From contig CAVWYD010000034.1 in NCBI GenBank assembly GCA_963759055.1, forward strand, positions 169,490 to 233,489: a stretch of 64,000 nt of DNA. The letters run 5' to 3'. The translations under genes and the position numbers were made by a program. The notes beneath the pieces were generated by a model that was not told the origin of the DNA, searched no databases, and saw only the letters and a list, made by a program, of their open reading frames with translations. The stretch's first letter is position 1. Each line of letters opens with the position of its first letter. Positions 1 to 7,459 of the stretch are shown piece after piece. Source of the DNA: Thiosocius sp963759055. Lineage in GTDB: Bacteria > Pseudomonadota > Gammaproteobacteria > Chromatiales > Chromatiaceae.

Positions 1-99
1 TTCGCTGACAGCGCGCGGGGCACCTTTCCGGTGCGCATGCTCGATATCGTGCGCGAGGGCGGCGTACCCGGGCGTTACACGGTCAGGACCCTGAGCTGA
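1..99 (+). CDS. C-terminal end of an unidentified protein (cut by window edge)
   Basis: The first 99 bases read in frame as 32 residues and then TGA, ending in GRYTVRTLS. The codon choice resembles that of neighbouring genes, so this is probably the 3' end of a real gene that starts outside the window. Too little is present to name a family. Confidence 0.45.
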   Translation, partial: FADSARGTFPVRMLDIVREGGVPGRYTVRTLS

Positions 100-265
100 T
101 ATTCGGCGGAATTGAGGTTTGCCTGTCTCACCCCGTATTTTTCGCTCTGCACACAGAAATTGAACCATTGCCCGGAAATGCGTGACTTTGGTTCTGCCGC
201 TTAAGACTCGTTTAAGCATCACCCCCCAGAATCTCCGGCTATACGAAGCAACAGGTTTTCCGGTG

Positions 266-934
266 ATGACTCATACCAGCAGACGCAGACGAATGGTCGA
301 TGTACCGACACTGGTCCATATGGAAGGGCCCCAGGCTGTTGAGCGGGCAGAGGCCGAGACGTTCGTGCGCGAGGCATTCGATTTTGCATACGGTGCCCGG
401 ATCGAGCATTTTCTTCCGACACTGATGGCCCTGCGCAATAACAGCGGTCGGCTGCTTGCGGTGCTCGGCTTGCGCGAAACCGGGTCTGAGCCGCTGTTCC
501 TGGAGCAATATCTGGACCGGCCGATCGAGCAGACCCTGAGTGCAGCCGCAGCTTGTCCGGTCGACCGGGATTCGCTGGTGGAGGTCGGTAACTTTGCGGT
601 TGGCGCGGCCGGCGGTGGCCGCTGGCTGATCACAGCGCTGACTGCTTATCTGTATGCAGCGGGGCACAGCTGGACGGTGTTCACCTGTGGGCCGGAGCTG
701 CAGAACGCGTTTCGTCGGCTGGGTGTCGACCTGCTTGATCTGGGGATCGCTGACCCGAATCGGCTGGATGCGGACGAGTGGGCCCGTTGGGGCAGCTATT
801 ATGACCAGAGGCCACGGGTGATGGCGGCGAATGTATCGCAAAGCCATCAAATCCTCGCAGCCCTGTTTGAGAAAGAGTGTGCGCTCAATGCACTCTGGCG
901 GGGTGCCCTGCAGGCGGGTCAGCTGGCGGCATGA
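266..934 (+). CDS. Thermostable-hemolysin-family protein (GNAT-fold related)
   Basis: This protein of about 222 residues resembles the thermostable hemolysin (delta-VPH) family, recognised from the run VEVGNFAVGAAGGGRWLITALTAY and the later WTVFTCGPELQNAFRRLG segment. The family is distantly related to GNAT acyltransferases. The name comes from Vibrio and need not mean haemolysis. An open frame extends upstream to a GTG at 182, but ATG 266 (MTHTSRRRR) gives the usual family length; no strong ribosome-binding site decides between them. The stop codon overlaps the next start (ATGA at 931-934), so it is translationally coupled to the ligase. An acyl-transfer role in the operon is inference. Confidence 0.75.
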   Translation: MTHTSRRRRMVDVPTLVHMEGPQAVERAEAETFVREAFDFAYGARIEHFLPTLMALRNNSGRLLAVLGLRETGSEPLFLEQYLDRPIEQTLSAAAACPVDRDSLVEVGNFAVGAAGGGRWLITALTAYLYAAGHSWTVFTCGPELQNAFRRLGVDLLDLGIADPNRLDADEWARWGSYYDQRPRVMAANVSQSHQILAALFEKECALNALWRGALQAGQLAA

Positions 935-2436
935 ACCTGACGGATCGCCTGGCGCTGCATGCAGCCGGCCGCGCTGGGCACACCGCGCTGGTGTGGCCGG
1001 GCGGCCAGCTTGCCTATGGTGAACTGATCGACCAGGTCGATGCAGCGGTAAGTTTGCTGGAACAGGCGAAAGTCGAGGTACTGGCCCTGCACGCCGAGAA
1101 CGGACCGGCCTGGGTCGTGCTGGACGTCGCCGCGATGCTGCTGGGGATCTGCCTGATCCCGTTGCCTCCGTTTTTTTCCCCTACCCAGTTGCAACACGTC
1201 CTGCGGCGTTCAGGAACACAGGCGGTCGTGACGGATGATCCCGAGCGGCTGCGTCAGCGTCTGGGCGGGCTGTTGTCCGATATCGATTCGCCGCTGAGGG
1301 TGACCGGCTGCGAGCTGGCCTGGATCGAAACTACGCCAGTCGTCAGAGACGGAAAAAAACCGGTGCCGGAAGGGGTGAACAAGATCACTTTCACCTCCGG
1401 CACCACCGGCGAACCCAAGGGCGTCATGCTGTCCTGGTCGCAGATACAACCGGTGGTCGAGTCTCTGGCCGATGCGACGGCGCTGGGTGTCGATGACCGG
1501 CACCTGGCACTGATGCCCCTGGCCGTGTTGCTTGAGAATATCGGCGGTGTCTACGCGCCGCTATGGGCTGGTGCCAGCGTGCTGCTGTTGCCGACAGAGG
1601 AGATCGGTCTTTCCGGGTCTTCGGGCCTCAACGGGGGCTTGATGGCCGCGGCACTGAGTGAAACCCAGGCAACCACCGCGATCTTCACGCCACAGACGCT
1701 GCAGGGTGTCATCGAGGCCCTGGAGGTGAAACCTGAAAGCCGTTTGTCATTGCGCTTTGCCGCAGTCGGCGGCGCCCCGGTCTCACCGCGCCTGTTGCAG
1801 CGTGCAGCGAAATTGCGCTTGCCGGTATATGAAGGCTACGGCCTTTCCGAGTGCGCGTCGGTCGTGTGCCTGAACACGCCGGCGCATCACCGGCCGGGCA
1901 GCGTCGGCAGACCATTGCCTCACCTGGGCCTGAGTGTCACCGATGATGGCGAGGTGTCGGTTTGCGATCAGCCGTTCGCCGGCTATCTGGGCGAAGCATC
2001 TGCGACAGTAGAGTGCTGGCCGACGGGCGACCTGGGCAAGCTGGATGACGACGGCTTTCTGTATCTGCGTGGACGCCGTCGCAACGTGTTTATCACCGCG
2101 TTTGGCCGCAATGTGGCCCCCGAATGGGTCGAGCGCGAACTGACCCTGGAACCGGAAATCGCCCAGGCAGCGGTGTTCGGGGAGGCCCGACCCTACAATG
2201 TCGCAGTTATTGTCCCGAACCTGGATGCATCCCCGGCCGACATCGAGTCCGCACTGGCACGCGCCAATGCCACCCTGCCTGACTATGCGCGGGTAGCGCG
2301 TTGGATACCGGCGCAAGCCCCTTTTTCGCCCGACAATGGTTTGTTGACCGGAACCGGCCGGATCAGACGCGCGGCATTGCAGGCATGCTACGGGCAGGCT
2401 ATCGAATCACTTTATTGCGAGGCTCAGACATCATGA
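931..2436 (+). CDS. AMP-dependent synthetase/ligase (acyl-CoA synthetase-like)
   Basis: This 501-residue adenylate-forming enzyme would activate a carboxylic acid as an acyl-AMP. The P-loop TFTSGTTGEPKG, the YEGYGLSECASV motif and the PTGDLGKLDDDGFLYLRGR hinge are all present. In the C-terminal motif where the family usually has GKI.R, the sequence reads GTGRIRR, so the catalytic lysine position is Arg477. This may lower or alter adenylation activity. ATG 931 overlaps the upstream stop; the open frame further upstream has no better start. The gene sits in an ATGA-coupled operon with a diiron oxidase-like protein and an SDR, which suggests fatty or aryl acid activation for tailoring. Confidence 0.88.
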   Translation: MNLTDRLALHAAGRAGHTALVWPGGQLAYGELIDQVDAAVSLLEQAKVEVLALHAENGPAWVVLDVAAMLLGICLIPLPPFFSPTQLQHVLRRSGTQAVVTDDPERLRQRLGGLLSDIDSPLRVTGCELAWIETTPVVRDGKKPVPEGVNKITFTSGTTGEPKGVMLSWSQIQPVVESLADATALGVDDRHLALMPLAVLLENIGGVYAPLWAGASVLLLPTEEIGLSGSSGLNGGLMAAALSETQATTAIFTPQTLQGVIEALEVKPESRLSLRFAAVGGAPVSPRLLQRAAKLRLPVYEGYGLSECASVVCLNTPAHHRPGSVGRPLPHLGLSVTDDGEVSVCDQPFAGYLGEASATVECWPTGDLGKLDDDGFLYLRGRRRNVFITAFGRNVAPEWVERELTLEPEIAQAAVFGEARPYNVAVIVPNLDASPADIESALARANATLPDYARVARWIPAQAPFSPDNGLLTGTGRIRRAALQACYGQAIESLYCEAQTS

Positions 2437-3110
2437 GTGACTTTTTTGAACGCCTTCTGGCCGAGACCGAAGCGGAGCGCAACGATCTTTTGTCGATCCC
2501 TTTTGTCCGGCACGGGGGCAGAGGCGAGCTTTCACTGGAAAGCTATCGAGCCTTCCTGGCCCAGGCGTATCACCATGTGAGACACACCACGCCGCTGCTG
2601 ATGGCCTGCGGCTCGCGCGTGCCAGCCGACAAGGAGTGGCTGCGTGATGCCATGGCGGAGTACGTCGAGGAGGAGGTGGGTCACCAGGAGTGGATCCTGA
2701 ACGACATCAAGGCCTGTGGTGGTGACGCGGAGCAAGTCCGGCACGAAACGCCGGGTATGGCGGCCGAGCTGATGGTGGCCTATGCCTACCACACCGTGGA
2801 CCGCGGCAACCCGGTGGGCTTTCTCGGCATGGTGCTGGTGCTCGAGGGAACCAGCGTGCGGGTGGCCACCGAGGCAGCGGGAAACCTGCAGAAGAATCTG
2901 GATCTGCCACCGTCGGCGTTCTCATACCTGACAAGCCATGGTTCGCTCGACCTTTCGCACATGGATTTCTACCAGAAGCTGGTGAACCGTCTCGAAGACC
3001 CGGCGGACCAGCAATGTGTGATCCGTTGTGCCAAACGCTTCTACCGCCTTTACGGGGATGTGTTCCGTGCGTTGCCACTGTCATTGAATACCAAGGCGAA
3101 TGCAGCCTGA
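2433..3110 (+). CDS. Haem-oxygenase-like diiron oxidase (TenA/UndA-type fold)
   Basis: This 225-residue all-helical protein is of the type usually annotated as TenA family or iron-containing redox enzyme. The potential metal ligands follow the pattern of haem-oxygenase-like diiron oxidases: a glutamate-rich helix with His (EYVEEEVGHQ, E77-H84), a central Glu (LVLEGTSV, E138), and the C-terminal SHGSLDLSHMDFY motif (H169, D173, H176). Known relatives include UndA, which makes 1-undecene from lauric acid, and several N-oxygenases. ATG 2433 overlaps the ligase stop (ATGA). The substrate is unknown; neighbours suggest it acts on an activated or free acyl substrate. Confidence 0.8.
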   Translation: MSDFFERLLAETEAERNDLLSIPFVRHGGRGELSLESYRAFLAQAYHHVRHTTPLLMACGSRVPADKEWLRDAMAEYVEEEVGHQEWILNDIKACGGDAEQVRHETPGMAAELMVAYAYHTVDRGNPVGFLGMVLVLEGTSVRVATEAAGNLQKNLDLPPSAFSYLTSHGSLDLSHMDFYQKLVNRLEDPADQQCVIRCAKRFYRLYGDVFRALPLSLNTKANAA

Positions 3111-3152
3111 GTGGCACGCACCCAGCGTGAGGCCGGTAGGAGGAGAACAGCG

Positions 3153-3953
3153 ATGAAATTGGAAGGGACACGCATATTGCTTACCGGTGCAGCCGGAGGG
3201 ATTGGTTCAGCGCTGGCCGAACAGCTGCTCGAACGGGGCGCCAGCCTGGCGTTGATAGGGCGCACGGAAGATGAACTGGAAACGCTGATGGAACGCCTGC
3301 GCTCCAGTGGTGGGACGGTACACGCGGCGAGCGCAGATCTGCTGGATCCTGCGGCGCGCGAGCGGGCGGTCGACCAGCTCAGTGAGCTCCTGGGAGGTGT
3401 CGATCTGCTGGTCAACTGTGCGGGCCTTTTGAGTTTCCGGCCATTCGCGGAAGAGGAGCCGGCTGTCCTGGAGCGCATCGTTCAGCTCAATCTCGTAGTC
3501 CCCATGCTGCTGGTCCGACAACTCTTGCCCGCAATGCTCGAGCGCGGCAGCGGCCGAATCGTCAACGTGGGTTCCACCTTTGGCAGTATCGGTTTTGCCT
3601 GGTTTGCGGCCTATTCGGCGAGCAAGTTTGGCCTGCGTGGTTTTTCCGAGTCGCTGCGCCGCGAGTTGGGCGGTACCGGCGTGGGCGTTACCTACGTCGC
3701 ACCGCGCGCGGTCAAGACCAGCCTGAATACGGGCGCGGTCTACCGGATGGCCGAGGCCACCAAGATGAACATGGACGACCCGGCCTGGGTCGCAGCCAGG
3801 ATTGTGGCTTCCATCGAGGCGGATGCCAAGGATGTCTACCTCGGTTTCCCGGAAAAGTTTTTTGCGCGGCTCAACAGTTTTCTGCCGCGTCTCGTGGACG
3901 GCGGCCTGCGCAAACAGAATCAAATCATGGAACCCTTTGCGCGCGATACCTGA
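3153..3953 (+). CDS. Short-chain dehydrogenase/reductase
   Basis: This 266-residue classical SDR is a probable NAD(P)(H)-dependent oxidoreductase. It has the cofactor motif TGAAGGIG near the N-terminus, the LVNCAG segment, the catalytic Ser in VNVGST and the YSASK active-site pair. ATG 3153 was chosen because a strong AGGAGGAG ribosome-binding site lies just upstream. It is the last metabolic gene of the operon beginning at 266, 42 bases after the diiron protein. The likely role is reduction or oxidation of the product made by the upstream ligase and oxidase; the substrate is not apparent. Confidence 0.9.
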   Translation: MKLEGTRILLTGAAGGIGSALAEQLLERGASLALIGRTEDELETLMERLRSSGGTVHAASADLLDPAARERAVDQLSELLGGVDLLVNCAGLLSFRPFAEEEPAVLERIVQLNLVVPMLLVRQLLPAMLERGSGRIVNVGSTFGSIGFAWFAAYSASKFGLRGFSESLRRELGGTGVGVTYVAPRAVKTSLNTGAVYRMAEATKMNMDDPAWVAARIVASIEADAKDVYLGFPEKFFARLNSFLPRLVDGGLRKQNQIMEPFARDT

Positions 3954-4026
3954 GGGGTTCGCGGGTTAGTATCCGCTTGAGGGTGTCGTCGCCTGACAAT
4001 TCCCGTGAGGGAGGGGATCGAGCGCA

Positions 4027-4686
4027 TTGAGAGTCTTGTTGGTTGAAGATGACGAGCTGCTGGGTTCTGCCGTGCAGGCGGGGCTGGAACAGTCTGGCTA
4101 CACAGTGGACTGGCTTCGCGATGGCGGGCAGGCCGCATCCGCATTGCGGGACGAAGAGCCGGATATCCTGGTGCTTGATCTTGGACTGCCTGGCAAAGAA
4201 GGCCTCACCGTACTGAAGGAACTGCGCGCACGCGACTCCTCGTTGCCGGTTCTGATCCTGACCGCGCGTGACACGGTCGAGGACCGGATTGCCGGCCTGG
4301 ACGTCGGCGCGGATGACTACCTCGTGAAACCTTTCGATCTGGGCGAACTGTCTGCACGCCTGCGAGCGATATCCCGTCGCCGCGGAGGCCGGGCCAGTCC
4401 GCTGATCCAATATGGCGACATGGTGTTCGATCCTGCGGCGCGCAGCGTCAGTGTCGACGGTGCGGAAGTAAATCTCTCGGCCAAGGCCATGGCGATCCTC
4501 GAGGCCCTGCTGGAACGGCCAGGCATGCCGTTATCGCGGGAACGGCTGGAGCAGATCCTGTATGGCTGGGGCGAGGGCGTGGAGAGCAACGCTGTCGAGG
4601 TACATATCCACCATTTGCGCAAGAAACTGGGAAAAGACCGCATTCGGACCATCCGGGGTCTTGGTTACATGATGCCGAAACTGTGA
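4027..4686 (+). CDS. OmpR/PhoP-family response regulator
   Basis: This 219-residue regulator has an N-terminal receiver domain (VEDDELL acidic pocket, phospho-acceptor Asp in ILVLDLGLPG, conserved Lys in LVKPFDLGEL) and a C-terminal winged-helix DNA-binding domain ending in VEVHIHHLRKKLG...IRTIRGLGYM, as in QseB/PhoP proteins. It starts at TTG 4027 after a GGGAGGGG stretch. Its stop overlaps the kinase start. It lies 73 bases after the SDR, so it may be cotranscribed with the operon from 266 and regulate it, but this is inferred only from position. Confidence 0.93.
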   Translation: MRVLLVEDDELLGSAVQAGLEQSGYTVDWLRDGGQAASALRDEEPDILVLDLGLPGKEGLTVLKELRARDSSLPVLILTARDTVEDRIAGLDVGADDYLVKPFDLGELSARLRAISRRRGGRASPLIQYGDMVFDPAARSVSVDGAEVNLSAKAMAILEALLERPGMPLSRERLEQILYGWGEGVESNAVEVHIHHLRKKLGKDRIRTIRGLGYMMPKL

Positions 4687-6155
4687 ACGCGCACCGCTCG
4701 ATCAGGCGGCGTCTGCTCGCCATGCTGATTTCCACCATCCTGCTGGTGTGGCTGGTGGTCCTGATCCTGGTCTACACCGTGGCGGAACACGAGGTCGAAG
4801 AGGTCTTCGATGCCGACCTTGCGCGCAGCGCCCGCATACTCCAGTCCCTGCTTTTGCACGAGGTCGAGGAAGAGCAGGAGATGGCTGCGAATGTACACGC
4901 GGTGGTGGAAGAACTTGGTGCCGAAGGCATCCAGTCGCACCCGCGTCTTGCTGCGATACTCAATGAATACCGGGAGGAGGGCGGCAAGGAGAAGCTGGAA
5001 CTGGTCGGTGCAGCAAAGGATGCAGGCCAGCAACATGGCGCGGGCCTCGCCTTTATTGCGCGCTACGGCGATGGCACGGTGATGATAAGGGATCGGGCGG
5101 CGCCAGAGATCCCGATGGCTCCGGACGGCTATATGGATTTCCAGCTGAATGAGGAATCCTGGCGTGTCTTCAGCTTGTCGGAAAAGCAGACCGGTTTTGT
5201 TGTCCAGGTAGGTGAGAAGCAGGCGTTCAGGGCCGAGCTTGTGCGTTACATTACCCGCAATACCCTGTCCCCACTCCTGCTCGCCCTGCCGATTCTGGGT
5301 CTATTGATCTGGGCAGTCGTCGGTCATGCGCTCAAGCCTTTGCAACGTGTGGCCGAAGAGGTGTCGCTGCGGGCCCCGGATGCGCTCCATCCCATCGATG
5401 ACACTGACACGCCGCATGAGATACACAGCCTGCTGCTTGCACTGAATAATCTGTTCGGACGGCTGGGATCTGCGATCAGGCGCGAACGCCAGTTCACTGC
5501 GGATGCCGCGCATGAGTTGCGTACCCCGCTGGCCGCGCTGAAGACGCACCTGCAGGTCGCCCGGGCACGATCTGCGGAGTCTTCGACCCGGGCATCACTG
5601 GATAAGGCACTCGAAGGCGTGGATCGCGCGACCCACTCCGTGGAGCAGCTGCTGATGCTGGCGCGTGCCGATGCAGAGCAGACAAAGGCACTGTTAAACA
5701 CCCCGGTGGATCTGCGCGAGATTGCACTGGGTGTTGTTGCCTCACTCAGTCAGCAGGCGATCGATCGCGATATCGATCTTGGTGTCGATGCGCCTGATGT
5801 TATGCCGATCCGGGGCGACGCAACCGCCCTGCACCTGATGTTGAGAAATCTGGTGGACAATGCCGTGCGCTACACACCCATGGGCGGCATGGTCACGGTC
5901 GGTGTCGGTTCAGGACCCGATGGGGCCTGGGTCGAGGTGGTGGATGATGGTGTCGGTGTCGCCGTCGAGGAGCGGGCAAAGATATTTGACCGGTTTCACC
6001 GTGGCGTCGGCGAGCAGGCCAGGGGTACGAACGGCAGCGGGCTGGGGCTTTCGATAGTGAAACGGATCGCCGATCTGCATGGCGCCCGTATCTTGCTCGG
6101 TGAAGGGCTGAACGGCAGGGGGCTGCGCGTCAAAGTGGTTTTTGCGTCCGATTGA
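4683..6155 (+). CDS. Sensor histidine kinase (QseC-like)
   Basis: This 490-residue membrane kinase partners with the preceding regulator. One transmembrane helix near residues 11-33 and another near 195-217 flank a periplasmic sensor region. The HisKA motif FTADAAHELRTPL (phospho-acceptor about His277) follows, then a HATPase domain with LRNLVDNAVRYTP, DDGVGV and GSGLGLSIVKRI. GTG 4683 overlaps the regulator stop by four bases. The sensed signal is unknown. QseC-like kinases often respond to metals or envelope signals, which is family knowledge and not evidence here. Confidence 0.93.
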   Translation: MNAHRSIRRRLLAMLISTILLVWLVVLILVYTVAEHEVEEVFDADLARSARILQSLLLHEVEEEQEMAANVHAVVEELGAEGIQSHPRLAAILNEYREEGGKEKLELVGAAKDAGQQHGAGLAFIARYGDGTVMIRDRAAPEIPMAPDGYMDFQLNEESWRVFSLSEKQTGFVVQVGEKQAFRAELVRYITRNTLSPLLLALPILGLLIWAVVGHALKPLQRVAEEVSLRAPDALHPIDDTDTPHEIHSLLLALNNLFGRLGSAIRRERQFTADAAHELRTPLAALKTHLQVARARSAESSTRASLDKALEGVDRATHSVEQLLMLARADAEQTKALLNTPVDLREIALGVVASLSQQAIDRDIDLGVDAPDVMPIRGDATALHLMLRNLVDNAVRYTPMGGMVTVGVGSGPDGAWVEVVDDGVGVAVEERAKIFDRFHRGVGEQARGTNGSGLGLSIVKRIADLHGARILLGEGLNGRGLRVKVVFASD

Positions 6156-6167
6156 ACGTTGCCCGGT

Positions 6168-6740
6168 TCAATCCACTCGAGGAGCGTCGGGCTTGGCCGC
6201 CAGCCAAAGCAATGATGGTTCGTCGTCCTTGCCCAGTTCCTTGCTCATCAACAAAACACCTTCGTTGAGATCCCACTCCAGTACGTTGGCAGCGCTTGGG
6301 CTTTCGGCAAGCGCGGCCTCTACGTTGCTCGGCTGGCCGAATTGCTGGATGAAATAACCAATGAACTGCTTGTGGTACTGGTCGCGGTAGATCAGCTTGA
6401 AGGCGCTGATATTGTCGCCGCGGAAAAAGAGGGTCAGCAGGCGTGATGGATAGCCGTTGAAGGTCCCGACCTTGGTCGCGCAGAGGTTGTTGCCAAACGG
6501 GGTATCTTTGTCACCGCAATGCCACTCGTTTTCACCGAATACGGTCTGAATGTCCTGACGCGTGAAACCGCTGTTGAGTTCGGCCACGTTGAACTTGATC
6601 TCGTCTTCTCCCAGCAGCCATAAGAGCGCGGTGTCGGACATGCGCATACCGTCATCGGTGAAGATCAGCCAGTAAGGCGGTATGAAGACCAGGAGCAGGA
6701 TCAACAGGGTCTTGTGAATGTTCGGTTTTTTATCGGCCAT
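6168..6740 (-). CDS. Hypothetical membrane-anchored protein
   Basis: This 190-residue protein has an N-terminal hydrophobic segment (LLILLLVFIPPYWLIF) that looks like a signal anchor, followed by a soluble domain with two cysteines (WHCGDKD and NNLCATK) that could form a disulfide. The C-terminal half is FIQQFGQPSNVEAAL...VLEWDLNEG. I do not recognise a function. ATG at 6738-6740 was chosen because the longer open frame runs into the exonuclease gene in another frame. It lies just downstream of the exonuclease on the same strand and may be cotranscribed with it. Confidence 0.7.
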   Translation of the reverse strand: MADKKPNIHKTLLILLLVFIPPYWLIFTDDGMRMSDTALLWLLGEDEIKFNVAELNSGFTRQDIQTVFGENEWHCGDKDTPFGNNLCATKVGTFNGYPSRLLTLFFRGDNISAFKLIYRDQYHKQFIGYFIQQFGQPSNVEAALAESPSAANVLEWDLNEGVLLMSKELGKDDEPSLLWLAAKPDAPRVD

Positions 6741-6754
6741 TGGAACCCGTCTGT

Positions 6755-7459
6755 CTAGAGGCGATCTGAAAGCACTTCCCGCAAGGGACAGGGCTGTTCC
6801 GGATACAGGTTGTCGGCGAGCGCCAGAAAAACCTCTGCGGTCGCCAGGGCGTCGCTCAGCGCATTGTGTGCCTTGTACTGCGGCAGATTGTACCTGGGTC
6901 TGAGATTGAAGAGCCGCAGGTCGCCGGGCTGGATGGTGTGGTTGCGGCGCTGGAAGGTGCGCTGCGCGATCTCCAGCGTGTCGATGATAGGGGCCACGAA
7001 AGGTGCCCCGTAGAGTTTTTCGCACGCGGCGCTGAGAAAGTTTTGTTCGATCGGCGAATAGTGGACCAGCATCGCCCGACCCGCAAGGCGTTTCAGAACC
7101 TCGGGGAGAAGCTCTTCCAGCGGGGCTCCGGCGGCTGACTGATCATCGGTGATCTGATGGATGACGGCGGTCTCACCCGGGATCGCCTTGTTGATACGTA
7201 CGATGCTGTGCCAGGAGGTGCTGAGTTTAACCGCCCAGTCTTTTATTTCGACCAGCCCGATGCTGAGGATTTCGTCCCTGTCTGGATCCAGGCCGGTGGT
7301 CTCCAGATCGATTGCGACGATCGGAATGTCGCGGCAATTACTGTGCTTGTGCGGAAAAGGGGTCGCCAGATAGTCCGCCAGTGGGCCTGGGGCCGCCTTG
7401 GCCAGCGCCCGCTTGCGTTGGTGCTCCTTCCCAAAGAATCTGGAGAGCACAGGGGTCAA
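6755..7459 (-). CDS. DnaQ-like 3'-5' exonuclease (DEDDh)
   Basis: This 234-residue exonuclease-domain protein carries ExoI IPIVAIDLETTGLDP, ExoII LVHYSPIEQNF and ExoIII AHNALSDALATAEVFL with the DEDDh histidine. It resembles the DNA polymerase III epsilon proofreading domain but lacks the polymerase-binding C-terminus of a true DnaQ. Its start overlaps the stop of the cNMP/CBS/DUF294 gene by four bases, so the two are coupled. This pairing next to an acetate-type symporter is common in proteobacteria, although the link between nuclease and transporter is not understood. Confidence 0.88.
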   Translation of the reverse strand: MTPVLSRFFGKEHQRKRALAKAAPGPLADYLATPFPHKHSNCRDIPIVAIDLETTGLDPDRDEILSIGLVEIKDWAVKLSTSWHSIVRINKAIPGETAVIHQITDDQSAAGAPLEELLPEVLKRLAGRAMLVHYSPIEQNFLSAACEKLYGAPFVAPIIDTLEIAQRTFQRRNHTIQPGDLRLFNLRPRYNLPQYKAHNALSDALATAEVFLALADNLYPEQPCPLREVLSDRL

